From Cruorifilaria tuberocauda (lineage: Eukaryota > Nematoda > Chromadorea > Rhabditida > Onchocercidae): a stretch of DNA of 13,481 nt. This document shows positions 1 through 9,309 of the stretch, piece after piece. Below the pieces are notes generated by a model. The model had not been told where the DNA came from and did not search any database. It worked only from the letters and a program-made list of their open reading frames with translations. The DNA lies in NCBI GenBank assembly GCA_013365365.1, contig JABVXU010000968.1, positions 1 to 13,481 on the forward strand, written 5' to 3'. Numbering within the stretch: position 1 is the first letter of the stretch; each line of letters starts with the position of its first letter. Both the position numbers and the translations under genes were made by a program.

Positions 1-39
1 TATTTAAGTTACAATCTCATTTCAATTTCTTATTGTAAC

Positions 40-110
40 ACAACGATTTACCGCGGTGCGGTGGTTTATTCGTTGTTTCGCGAAATCTGAGCGGTCGGAA
101 AACGGTGAGA
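40..110 (+). promoter_or_regulatory. CpG-richer island with two palindromes, probable promoter/5' exon
   Basis: Seen: this short stretch is clearly richer in G+C and CpG than almost everything after it. It contains the perfect 8-bp palindrome ACCGCGGT (50-57) and the perfect 10-bp palindrome TTTCGCGAAA (76-85). A good splice-donor sequence, AACG|GTGAGA, follows at 104/105. Known: TTTCGCG resembles the E2F/DP half-site (TTTSSCGC), and here the palindrome offers it on both strands. Inference: this is the proximal promoter or a noncoding first exon of the plus-strand gene whose first ATG is at 416, with a 5'-UTR intron 105-411. No TATA box can be singled out in such A+T-rich DNA. Confidence 0.35.
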
Positions 111-411
111 AAGCGCTAGAAGCAGGAACTCCGTAATTCACATAATGTTTCCGGACAATATATTTAGAATAATGAATGGTAATCACATTAAAATTAAAAA
201 TTCAATTGTATATCTTTTGTTGTAGTATTCTATTGAATTACCGTACTGTTATATTACTGTATTGTTATACTACTGTATTCTTATATGAAAATCGAATATT
301 GGAAATGGATCGCGTTATTCGATATCGTATTTTCTGTTCTTATTTTTTTAAGTAATAAAAGTTAATTAATCTATTATAGATATATTTTTATTATTTTAAG
401 GATTTAAACAG
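105..411 (+). other. putative 5'-UTR intron
   Basis: It begins GTGAGA at 105 and ends with an AG at 410-411, just before the ATG of the first coding exon. A second possible donor is G|GTAATC at 178/179, which would add ATG 145 and eleven codons upstream. A third is AA|GTAATA at 351/352, which would leave a 60-nt intron and use the ORF 237-365, whose ATG is at 285 and whose translation is hydrophobic. The 105 donor is preferred because it leaves ATG 416 as the first start. The acceptor has only a weak pyrimidine tract and could instead be a trans-splice site if the organism uses spliced leaders. Confidence 0.3.
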
Positions 412-470
412 AAAAATGGAATTGGACGATCTTGGAACGCCACCGTATTCTCGATTTTCGAGCATTCGCG
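412..470 (+). CDS. putative first coding exon of an unrecognised membrane protein gene
   Basis: After an AG at 410-411, ATG 416 sits in the favourable context AAAAATGG. It opens eighteen codons reading MELDDLGTPPYSRFSSIR, then one base (phase 1) before the donor GCG|GTAAAA at 470/471. The segment is much richer in G+C than its flanks and uses mixed codons. Without splicing the frame would reach a stop at 503. The phase matches the start of the exon at 9627, so the two join to give Arg-Glu-Lys-Lys-Arg-Lys before a hydrophobic segment. Inference: these residues are the short N-terminal, probably cytoplasmic tail of a type II or signal-anchored protein. Oddity: the exon is also open in a second frame (WNWTILERHRILDFRAFA), so the frame is not certain. 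No family is recognised. Confidence 0.5.
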
Positions 471-499
471 GTAAAAAACAAAAATTAATTATTATCACT

Positions 500-620
500 T
501 ATTAAAATAAATAACATTTTTTTCAATTATTTTCCGAGTGTATTAAAATAAATTACATTTTTTCAATTATTTTCCGGATATATCAAAATAAATGACATTT
601 TCTCAATTATTTTCCTGATG
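500..620. repeat. 40-bp tandem repeat, three copies
   Basis: Units start at 500, 541 and 581, each with the form tat(t/c)aaaataaatnacatt followed by caattattttcc and a variable tail. They are about 90 percent alike, and the first unit is one base longer. They begin just downstream of the donor at 471. Confidence 0.85.
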
Positions 621-765
621 TTATCAGGATTATTTCAAAATTTTCCCAAAATATTTTGATTTTTCTTTTAATTTAGAAGAAATTTTTTCAAATTTATATT
701 CAATTATGTATTTTTTTAAATTTTCAAAAGATTTATGTATTTGAGTAAATTTTTTACTATTTGAA

Positions 766-1128
766 TCAATTAAAATGAATTACTTAATTACTGAAATGAT
801 TTATGCAAAAAAAGCGAAAGAAGCGTAAGCATTAAACAGGAAATCATTTACTTGTAATTAATTTTTGAATTTCAGTACATACAAGTTTTTGATTATTTCA
901 ATAAAGACATTAATGGACTTACTGATTTAGCAATTTTCTGCCTTATCAAAATGAATTATTTTAATTATTTAAATGATTTATGATTTATGCAAAATAAAAA
1001 GAAAACGAAGAAAGCGTAAGCATTGATTAGGAAATCATTCATTTCTAATTAATTTCTGAATTCAAGTATATTCAAGTTTTTGATTATTTCTGTAAAAATA
1101 AAAAAGGAATTTATTGATTTATCAATTA
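766..1128. repeat. diverged tandem duplication of about 180 bp
   Basis: The copy at about 766-936 and the copy at about 945-1128 share, in order: tcaa..aaaatgaatta, atgatttatgcaaaa, gcgtaagcatt, aggaaatcatt, taattaattt, caagtttttgattattt and attgattt-like ends. Several indels separate the copies, so the duplication is old compared with the exact repeats further on. Confidence 0.8.
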
Positions 1129-1240
1129 TCATCTATTCTTTATTCAGTTACTTATAACTCGCGTTCTTTCTCTTTGATGAATTAATTTTGTTAACTGTAA
1201 TTCTATTGAAAACTTGTATGATTACATCATCTTTCTCTTA

Positions 1241-1262
1241 CCCTCTCTCTCTCTCTCTCTCT
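1241..1262. repeat. (CT)n microsatellite
   Basis: This is an uninterrupted CT run after CC. It is the first of four pyrimidine tracts in the window. Confidence 0.95.
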
Positions 1263-1654
1263 GCTTTTTGCAATAATATTACAATAAAAATTATGCTTGC
1301 CAAAAATTTTCCTCAACTCTATTTAGCACATAGTTTCATCTAATAATTCCATTTATCTGAAAAAGTTGTAAAAGGAAAAAACCTGAATTTTAATCAATTT
1401 AAAATTACCACACAATTTTCAACAAGAAAAAAAAGCTTTTTTATTGAAATTGATTGATTAAATTTGAATTGATTGATCAAAATGATTTGAAGCAAAAAGT
1501 CAAATAGAGGAAATGTAAAAAATGTTTTTAAAAAATAATCTTTCAAAAATGTTTTGTAATTTATTTTATTCAGGAAAAAAAAAACGGATTCTATTTTCAT
1601 CAAAAAAAAATTTTTCACCTGAAATTACATTTGTAAGAAATAAAGGAAAGAAAA

Positions 1655-1795
1655 GATTTTAAAAAAAAACCGGAAACATATATTATTCAATTAAACAGGT
1701 AAGAATTTAATTACATTAATTGAAAGTGATTTTAAAAAAAAACCGAAGTGTATATTAATCAAACAGGTTCGAAATTAATCACATTCATTAAAGTT
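1655..1795. repeat. tandem duplication of about 73 bp
   Basis: Copies at 1655-1727 and 1728-1795 both start gattttaaaaaaaaaccg, followed by tatatta..tcaa..aaacaggt, aatta.tcacatt-like sequence and aaagt. The minus-strand ORF over 1394-1618 is A/T-driven and not part of a gene. Confidence 0.8.
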
Positions 1796-2310
1796 AAATG
1801 CTCAATAATTTTTTTTTCTTCTTTACTTTAATACTTTTTCAAGCAAAAAATCTTGATAAATAATTTCCGATTTTTTTTATTTTTAAATTTATATTTTCTT
1901 CTCTATTTTTCTCTAATCATAAATAATTATTTAAAAAATATATGTTTTAAAAAGTTAATTTTTTAAATAAAGCTTAAATAACATTTTAATAATTTTCACT
2001 AGGTCATTAATTAAATCACTCATTAAATTACTAATTTTCAAGCTTTATCATGTAGTACTTGAAGTTTAACCTTCCGATGTATGTATGTGAGATTTGAATT
2101 TCATCTCCTATAAACATTAGTATTATATCAGTATTCCAATCAATATTCCTATCAAAACTAATATTAATATCACTATTACTATCAATATTCCAAATCAAAT
2201 TAGTAACAATTAATTACTGAAATAGAAAAGCTTAACAATTAATTATATAAATGAAAGTAGAAATAGCACACCTTTTGCTTTCTTCATTCTCATTGTCTTT
2301 TACTTTTCAG

Positions 2311-2367
2311 TATGAAAAAAAGTGGCGCAAATGTCATCCACCACTTTCCGCCACGTTCAGTTGTTAA
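2311..2367 (+). other. candidate cryptic or alternative terminal exon
   Basis: A very good acceptor, tttacttttcag, ends at 2310. The next 50 bases are markedly richer in G+C (around gccacgttcag) than the flanks. Read in phase 0 from 2311 this gives YEKKWRKCHPPLSATFSC and then TAA at 2365-2367. It is also open from ATG 2312 (MKKSGANVIHHFPPRSVV..., stop at 2378) and from ATG 2331 (hydrophobic, stop at 2511). No consensus donor is obvious. It could be an alternative last exon joined to the second frame of exon 412-470, which ends in phase 0, or a trans-splice site, or chance. Confidence 0.2.
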
Positions 2368-2510
2368 AATTGTTAATTGATAAGATATTTATTTTGTTCT
2401 TTCTTATCATTTTTGTTATTTTCGTTTCATTTTTCCTTCCAAAGGATGCGATCATTTTGTTTTCATATTGTTATTTTTTTTGTCTTTTTCTTTTCCTAAA
2501 CGATTACTTG

Positions 2511-2605
2511 TAAAATATTATCTAATCATTGTCTAATCAGTAGTTATCTAATTACTATCGAATTATTAGTTATCTAATCATTATCTTATCAGTAGTTATC
2601 ATACT
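2511..2605. repeat. short imperfect repeat rich in taatca and ttatct
   Basis: The motif ttatctaatcatt.tctaatcagtagttatc occurs about twice, with intermediate variants. It directly precedes the TTCA array. Confidence 0.6.
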
Positions 2606-2659
2606 GCACCAAATTTTCATCTCTGCTACTTGTTTTTCGTTTTCTTTCATTTTTTCTTT

Positions 2660-3190
2660 TTTCTTTTCATTCATCCATTTATTCATTCATTTATTCCTTC
2701 ATTCATTTATTCATTCGTTCATTCATTTATTCAGTCATTCATTCATTCAGTCATTCATTCATTCAGTCATTCATTCATTTATTCATTCAGTCATTCATTC
2801 ATTCATTCATTCATTCAGTCAGTCATTCATTCATTCATCCATTCATTCGTTCATTTAATCAATCAATCAATCATTCATTCATTCATTCATTTATTCGTTT
2901 ATTCATTTATCCATTTATTCATTTATTCATTTATTCATTCGTTCATTCATTCATTCAGTCATTCATTCATTCAGTCATTCATTCATTTATTTATTCATTC
3001 ATTTATTCATTTATTCATTTATTCATTTATCCATTTATTCATTCATTAATTCATTCATTCATTTATTCATTTATTCATTTATTCATTTATCCATTTATTC
3101 ATTCATTAATTCATTCATTCGTTCATTCATTCATTCATTCATTCATTCACTCATTCATTCACTCATTTATTCATTCAATAGTTCATTCAG
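2660..3190. repeat. (TTCA)n tetranucleotide array with variant units
   Basis: There are about 130 units of TTCA interspersed with TTTA, GTCA, TCCA and GTTC variants. The plus-strand ORF over 2630-3049 is only the translation of this array (I/H/S/F cycling through a 12-bp reading period) and should not be called a gene. Lines 3001-3060 and 3061-3120 are an exact 60-bp tandem duplication. Looser TTCATT-rich sequence trails to about 3310. Confidence 0.95.
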
Positions 3191-3659
3191 GGGATCAATC
3201 AATCAATCATTCACTGATTCTTTCATTCATTCCATTAATTTTTTCATTCTCTAATTCTTAACTCATTCTTTTATTTCATTCATCCATTCTTTTTTCATTC
3301 GTTCATTTCAATTTTAGCTAAACATCTAATATTTTGACGCTGATTCAATCAAGAAATCAATAAATATTTATATTAAATTTAAAAAAAAATAAATTTTTTT
3401 ATTGATAACTATAATTAATCATTTTAACTAATTATTTTACATATTATAACAGTTAATTATCCTATAACTTTTGACTGAATTGTAAGTTTCATATTTGCGG
3501 CTGAAATAAGTTCAAAGTTCAGATGATGAAAGATTAAATAAAAGTTTTCGCAGATTGAACATAGGAGAAAAAGCAACATAGCAAATGTATGATGAATCAT
3601 CATTTATTTAAATATCACATTTGTTAACAATTCATTTTACTTCCAAAGATTGTTATCAG

Positions 3660-3690
3660 CAATTGATTGATTGATTGACTGATTGATTGA
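3660..3690. repeat. (ATTG)n short tetranucleotide tract
   Basis: attgattgattgactgattgattga is the complement-sense counterpart of the tcaatcaatcaatca tract at about 3194-3208, giving a weak distant inverted repeat. Confidence 0.7.
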
Positions 3691-3882
3691 AGTGGAGATA
3701 AAAAGGTTTAAAAATGACGAAAAGTTTTTGAAATTGAAGGAAAAGCTAAAGCTCAATTTCAGTTAAATGTTCAAAGGTTAACAAAAAAAATATTTTCTAT
3801 CTTATCTAATCAATTATTGTTCTTTCAAATAATTATCTATTTTCTTTGTATTACAAGAAATACTATTATAATTAATTAATAT

Positions 3883-4051
3883 TTTAAGATTTGTAAAATA
3901 ATTAAGATTAGTAAAGTAACTAAGATTAATAAGATTAATAAAATAATCAAGATTATATAAGATTAATAAAATAATTAAGATTAACATGAGTAATAAAATA
4001 ATCAAGATTAACAAAATTAATAAAATAATTAAGATTAATAAAATTAAAATT
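3883..4051. repeat. AT minisatellite, unit about 18-27 bp (aagattaataaaataatt)
   Basis: Repeated aagatta.. taaaataat(t/c) units occur about eight times. The minus-strand ORF at 3814-4080 (L/I-rich) is its translation and not a gene. Confidence 0.85.
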
Positions 4052-4211
4052 ATAAGAAATGCAATTTTAGTAAAGTGCAATATCTAAGTAAAAATGTAAA
4101 AAAAAAGTTTTAATTTTGTTTTTACCACGATTTAAGCATAACTATTTTCCGATTGATTTAAACTATTTTTAATTTCCATCTATTACTGTATTATGAAGGT
4201 AACAAATAATT

Positions 4212-4750
4212 GTTGAATTAATTAATTATTATTTAATTAATGAATCAATTTTTCATTTTAAATCAAGATATTATCATGAAATTTGTGCAAATTAATTTTC
4301 AGCTATTTTTTTTTCGCCTCAGATTTTCATTTTATTAACGATGAACAGTTAGTTCGAACATTTAATTAATTAATTCGAATGTGAAAGAGCTAATTGATAG
4401 AAATTACTCGTTAAAAGTAAATTTAAAAATTACAATTTTTTTTCCATCCGGTAATTTTGATAAATCTTTCGAACAAATTTTCGAAATTTCAATTTTTCTT
4501 CATCTGGTAATTTAGAATTCTATTGTAAAGCATGAAGTTAAGATAGTTAAGAAGTTAAGATAATTCTATATTAGTCAAAGTTAAAACTTTAAAACATTTA
4601 ATTTAAAAGTTTTTTTTTAATTTTGTTTAGTTTCTTGTAATTTATTAAGTTAATAAGCTATTATTGAATTAATTAATTACGGAAACGTTTTTTTTTTAAA
4701 TTGTTAATCGAAAATATTATCATGTAATTCATGCAAATTATTTTTCAGCA
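4212..4750. repeat. old dispersed duplication
   Basis: 4212-4305 and 4662-4750 share ttgaattaattaatta, aaat.gtta/atcaaga-like sequence, atattatcatg, gcaaatta and tttttcagc in the same order. Between them, ccatccggtaatttt (about 4444) and catctggtaattt (about 4501) form a second short pair. Both long copies end in an acceptor-like tttttcagc. Confidence 0.55.
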
Positions 4751-4965
4751 ATTTAAAGTAATTTCAATGATATTGCAGAATCTATAGGTAATTTTTTCAA
4801 TTCAATAATTTAAATTTCATGTAAATGAGAAAATAACTTTATTACTTTTGAAATCTTTGACATTGTTCGGTAATAATGAAACTAAAGGTATTTCGATATA
4901 TCATTAATTGAATCATCAAATTCAATTACTTTTTTAATCTTTAATGCAATCGTACAGTCTTACAG

Positions 4966-5005
4966 TATCATTTCAATCTTAAATTTGAAAGTAATGTCAT
5001 GAAAG
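4966..5005 (+). other. candidate microexon, weak
   Basis: It is flanked by an acceptor-like cagtcttacag and a donor AAAG|GTAAAT. Its 40 bases are open in only one phase: YHFNLKFESNVMK plus one base, phase 0 in and phase 1 out. That would join the second frame of exon 412-470 to the exon at 9627. In A+T-rich DNA such pairs of signals arise often by chance. Confidence 0.12.
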
Positions 5006-5514
5006 GTAAATTTAAGTGTTACGTGATAATTATTAATTTAATTAATTACAATTTACAGTAATTTATTTCAATTTGAACTATCTTACATAATTGCTATATT
5101 TTATTATTTCTTCCCTATTAAAATTTGTGGTACTTTATTTCTTCCAAAATTGGAAATTATAGGAATTGCTTATTGGTACTTAATTTTTATTCGTAATTAT
5201 TGGAATTTAATAAAAATTCATTAAAATAATAACAACCAAAACTATGATCTGAAATTGAGAAATTATATCATAATCTAATAGAGTAAAAAATTTCGATCAA
5301 AATTCTTGCTACTTTTTGATTAATTGCTATATAAGTCATATAAGTAAATTATAAGTTAATAAGTTAATTAATTGCTAATTGATAATTAAGCTAACTGATA
5401 GCTAATCTCACCAATTTTACTTAAAATCTATGCTACTAGTTGAGCTAATAGATAGCTATTCTCGTAATTAATTACTTGTTGTCGCTACTTCTCTACTGCT
5501 AACATAATTCTTGC

Positions 5515-5565
5515 GGATCATAGAACCGGAATAAAATCATTCTCTTACCGGATGTAACCGGAATT
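5515..5565. other. small G+C-richer island with three ACCGGA motifs
   Basis: gaaccggaat, ttaccggatg and gtaaccggaat occur within 50 bp of otherwise A+T-rich sequence. I see no frame or splice signals of interest. It could be a binding-site cluster or a relict repeat. Confidence 0.4.
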
Positions 5566-5889
5566 GATCATTTTCCTATCAGATATAACAAAAAACGTCA
5601 ATCATTAAGTATTTGAGAATTTTTTTTTAATTCAATAATTCTCACATTCAAGTTAAATTAATATTTCTACTTCCGGAACTAATTCAAATGCTTTATTACG
5701 TGAGAGTGAATTAACAAAACATATTAAATAAATGCTATTTACGTGAATCATTACGTGTTAAACGTAACTAATTGCTATGTTTATATCGAAGGATAAATGG
5801 AAATGTTGAATAAATTTCAATTCATTAGATGCACACATGAATCGTTCTATCGTTGTCTTATTTGAATTAACTTTTTAAAATAGGAAATA

Positions 5890-6580
5890 AGAACGATAGG
5901 ATAAGTATAAGTAAGTAAATAGAGTATAAGAAATAAATAAATAAATAGAAGTCAAAGTGATAAACACTGATAGTTTTATTGAAATAAAAGAGAACGATTG
6001 CATAGTTGCTAGAAATAAATTAAGAAATAAATGAAAAAGAAAAATGCATAATAAATAACTAAATAAATTAAATAAATAAATAGAATAAATGAATAAATAA
6101 ATAAATAAATAAGTAAATAAATAAATAAATAAATCATTGAACAAATAAATAAATAAAAAGTAAATAAATTAATTAATTAACTGATGAATAAATAAATAAA
6201 ACTAATAAATATATAAATAAATAAATAAATATATGTGTATTATATAAGCAAATAAATAAATAAAAGTTAAACTGACAAATAGTAATTTTTTGAAATAAAA
6301 AAAGAATGATTGTATAGTTGTAAGAAATAAATAAATTTTAATATATAAATAAATAAATACATAAATAAATGAAATAATTAATAAGTAAATAAATAAAATT
6401 GACGGATAAATAAATAAATGAATAAATAAATAAATAAATAAATAAATATATATATATATGAACAAATAAATAAGTGAATAGACAGAGGTCAAACTGAAGC
6501 AAATAAACAAAGGTCAAACTGATAATTATTGATAATTTTTTTTTCAAATAAAAAAACCAATAATAGCATAATTGTATTAT
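5890..6580. repeat. (AAAT)n array with embedded ~70-bp module, three copies
   Basis: Long aaataaataaat runs alternate with a module of the form gtcaaa(g/c)tga ... tagttttattgaaataaaa ... gattg.atagttg, found at 5951-6020, 6265-6336 and 6511-6580. Together this forms a higher-order repeat with a period of roughly 250-310 bp. The four minus-strand ORFs over 5875-6776 (F/I/Y/L-rich) are translations of the array. Confidence 0.85.
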
Positions 6581-6649
6581 TTCGAAATTTTTGAAATAAA
6601 AAAAATAAAAAGTAACAAGAAAGTATGATGTTATGCTTCTTGCATGGAA

Positions 6650-6720
6650 AAAATATTGAAATGAGAGCAAAGAGAGAGTCAGTAGACAGGGAAGAAAGGA
6701 AAGAGAGAAAAAGCATAAAG
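6650..6720. repeat. purine-rich tract
   Basis: Mostly A and G (gagagcaaagagagag, gggaagaaaggaaagagag), with few pyrimidines. No gene is seen in it. Confidence 0.7.
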
Positions 6721-6867
6721 CTATCAAGCCTATCTTGAAAATTCCATTTCTTCTTTTTTTTGCTTTTTTTCTTCATTCACTCTCAACTTGTTGAGCTTTT
6801 CAAAAAGGTGCTTTTCAATTATTATTATCTTTTCTAAAAAAATTTTTTCTTTCCAGCAATATAATTT

Positions 6868-6938
6868 CTCCCTCTCTCTCTCTCTCTCTCTCTGTCTTAT
6901 TCTTTTTTCAAATCGGTTTTTCTTAATTTAAATCTTGA

Positions 6939-6971
<33 letters not shown>
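6868..6971. repeat. CT tract and GA tract forming an inverted repeat
   Basis: (CT)n at 6868-6893 is followed 43 bases later by (GA)n at 6937-6971. The arms are complementary over about 22-26 bases with a loop of about 45-50 nt, so a transcript or single strand could form a long hairpin. The two arms can also slip against each other. Confidence 0.85.
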
Positions 6972-7149
6972 GTTCTAAATTTATTCAACTGATAATCATT
7001 CAACAGGAAAATTTTTCTGTTCGTTTTTTTTGTTTCATCCAATCAATTTTAAAAAAGTTCAAAAAAAAACTTTTTTTGAAGGGAAAAAAAAAAGGAGAAA
7101 GGACGAAATGGAAAAGTTATTGTCATATTTGCATTGAAAATAAAGGACA

Positions 7150-7710
7150 GTTTCAATTTTTCTTGAATATTCCTGCTTTATTTTTTTTTTCCTTAGCTAT
7201 AAATTATTAACGCTTTATTGATTAGCTCAATAAAGTATTTACTCGAGTAAGTGTAAAGTAGTTATTTAATTCTAAGTACTTTTTACTTATTTTTTACTTA
7301 GCTGCAGTAAATGCCTACTTTTTATTCTTTATAAAAAGATTTTAATTTTTAAATATTTCTTCTTAAATTATTTACGCCTTATTGATTTACTTAAATTAAA
7401 GTAATTACTTTTTAATTACTCGAATAAATGTTTGCTTTTACCATTTCTCTTCTTTTTTTTCAATAAAAAAATTTCAATTTTTTGAATATCTTTCCTTGTT
7501 TCTCTTGGCTATAAATGATTTGTGTTTTATTAATTTGCTGAAATTGAAGTGATTATTTTTTACTTACTCGAATGTATGCTTATTTTTTACGATTTCTCTT
7601 TCCAACTTTTTTTCTCAGCCATAAATTATTTACGCCTTATCGATTATCTCAAATTTATATTCAGGTAATTATTTTTTAACACTTACTCGATTATCGCTTC
7701 CATCGTAAAA
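7150..7710. repeat. about 120-bp diverged tandem family, four copies
   Basis: Copies centre on 7195-7262, 7362-7450, 7508-7600 and 7617-7705. Each has a core of ctataaattatttacgcctta, then ttgatt..ctcaaatt, aagtaattattttt and acttactcgaataaatgct. Divergence is moderate. Confidence 0.8.
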
Positions 7711-7970
7711 AAGATGTGTGATAATCAAATTTTTCCAGCAAAAAAAAAATCTTAAAAAAAAACAAAAGATAAAAACCTTGAAGAAGTGAAATGAGAAAGT
7801 AAAAAAACAAAATTGAAAAAAAAATCAATACCTGAAATAAATTCTAACAGGTAAAATAACATTTTCAGAAATTACCAAAAAAAAAAAGGTCAAAATGAGA
7901 ATGGAAATAAATTTTTATGGTTTGCTACAATAAATGAGAAATGAGAAATTTTTTTTTTTTATTTTAAAAT

Positions 7971-8430
7971 TTCATTTATTAATTATGATTAATTTATCAT
8001 GATATTTATTATGAATGATATACATAATTTTTATTTAATTAATATTTCTGTTGCTAATAAGTAGTATTGCTTATTAAAATCATTATTTAATCACTATTAC
8101 TTGTTACAAATAAGTAATATTATTTATTAATTATAGTTTCAAATACTACTTTTTATCACAAATAAATGATAATATTGTTTGAAATCATTATTTAATCACT
8201 TGTTACATTACCTGTTATAAATAAACAATATTATTGATTGATGTTTCTATTCAAATGTTACTTTATCACAAACAAATAATTAAAATCATTATTTAATCAC
8301 TATTACTTGTTACAAATGATTAATATTATTTATCATTATCAGAAATAAATACTATAATCCATAAAATTATGATTTAATTGCCTATTACTAACTTGTAAAT
8401 AAGCAATATTACTTACAGTTACAAGTAAAA
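7971..8430. repeat. about 100-bp diverged tandem family, four copies, from about 8040
   Basis: The motif aaatcattatttaatcac, followed by ttgttacaaata and aatattattta, recurs at about 8078, 8188, 8283 and 8363 (the last more diverged). The 7971-8040 leader is A+T-rich with palindromic attaatt runs. Confidence 0.75.
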
Positions 8431-8514
8431 CAACGATCCATATATATTGAATTTCTGAAAAATACGAAATACTTTGAAAAAAAAAAAACCAGTCTTTTTA
8501 TTTTTCCCTTTTTT

Positions 8515-8518
8515 CACT

Positions 8519-8549
<31 letters not shown>

Positions 8550-8565
8550 CCTCTCTCTCTCTTCT
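8515..8565. repeat. (CT)n/(CCCTCT)n pyrimidine tract
   Basis: A long CT run with CCCTCT interruptions. The plus-strand ORF at 8474-8701 (L/S/P-rich) is mostly its translation. Confidence 0.95.
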
Positions 8566-8596
8566 GTATTGGTCCACCTTTTTTTTTATCATTCAG

Positions 8597-8698
8597 GGCA
8601 ACAATTCATTTTTGGTATTGCCATTGTCATTGCCATTGTCATTCGCTGTTATCACCTGTTACTGTCACCACCGTCCTCTATTTTCTAACTTTTACAGA
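8597..8698 (+). other. G+C-richer segment after a strong acceptor, exon status doubtful
   Basis: A textbook acceptor (ccacctttttttttatcattcag) ends at 8596. The following bases are open in phase 1 as GQQFIFGIAIVIAIVIRCYH and onward to a stop at 8686-8688, and in phase 0 as an L/S/P-rich frame to 8701. However, the segment is largely a 12-bp direct repeat (attgccattgtc, twice) leading into other simple repeats, and no good donor closes it. A chance origin is more likely. Confidence 0.15.
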
Positions 8699-8732
8699 TA
8701 AGAATACTATCAGTGCTGTTGCTATATTGCTA

Positions 8733-8795
8733 ACACTATCACTATCACTATCACTATCACTATCATTATCACTATCACTATCAGTATCACTACGA
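8733..8795. repeat. (CTATCA)n hexanucleotide array
   Basis: About ten units of actatc, with a few single-base variants (attatc, cagtatc). The plus-strand ORF 8727-8966 beginning with L/S repeats is its translation. Confidence 0.9.
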
Positions 8796-9083
8796 CTGCT
8801 ATCATTCTATCACTCTAAATTATTTGAAAATGATAAGAATATCAATTCTCATCTATTAATTAATTTATTGCCTACTTTTTATACTCATATTTCGTTATCA
8901 ATTTCGATTTCTAATTTTTTTTACTATTCCCTTTTGCTATCAAGTGATAATTTGATAATCAAGTGATAAGTGATGATTTTTCTAAATTTTTTAAAATTCA
9001 GGAATGATTTGAAAAAGAGAAAAAATGATTTGATAAAATTGAAAGACGAAAATGAAAAGAATAATTGGTTTACAAATAATTCG

Positions 9084-9192
9084 TTATCACTATTATCAAC
9101 TCTGATAAAATCATGATATTTTAAGCTATTGCTAACTTCTTTATCACTATTATCAACTCTGATAAAATCATGATATTTTAAGCTATTGCTAA
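9084..9192. repeat. exact tandem duplication, 57-bp period
   Basis: 9084-9140 is repeated from 9141, with all 52 bases to 9192 identical. It starts ttatcactattatcaactct and ends taagctattgctaa. Perfect identity points to a recent event. Confidence 0.95.
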
Positions 9193-9309
9193 GATCGATT
9201 TGAAGCTATAACACAATTAATTATTTCGTTGAATAATTTTGCTAATTATAATTCGAATAACACTTACTGTTTACTGCTATTCATTATTCTCTATAACTGC
9301 TAAATGATT

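Noticed and set aside
1394..1618. 74-codon minus-strand ORF
   Set aside because: A/T-driven F/K/L/I composition, with no start context or conserved-looking segment.
2322..2513. 63-codon plus-strand ORF with a hydrophobic tail
   Set aside because: It starts at GTG. Only the first 40 bases look non-random and the rest is T-rich background. The possible exon at 2311 is reported separately.
2630..3049. 139-codon plus-strand ORF rich in F, I, H and S
   Set aside because: It is the translation of the TTCA/TTTA tetranucleotide array, with no other sequence complexity.
2660..3190. CRISPR array
   Set aside because: Regular repetition here is a tetranucleotide microsatellite without unique spacers, and the genome looks eukaryotic.
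3814..4080. 88-codon minus-strand ORF of L and I
   Set aside because: It is a translation of the aagattaataaaataatt minisatellite. The hydrophobicity is a by-product of A/T composition.
5875..6776. Four overlapping minus-strand ORFs of F/I/Y/L
   Set aside because: They read through the AAAT array in different frames, and none has non-repetitive coding character or a supporting neighbour.
8474..8966. Two plus-strand ORFs with L/S/P repeats
   Set aside because: They are translations of CT and CTATCA microsatellites. The first start is inside an A run and the second uses TTG.
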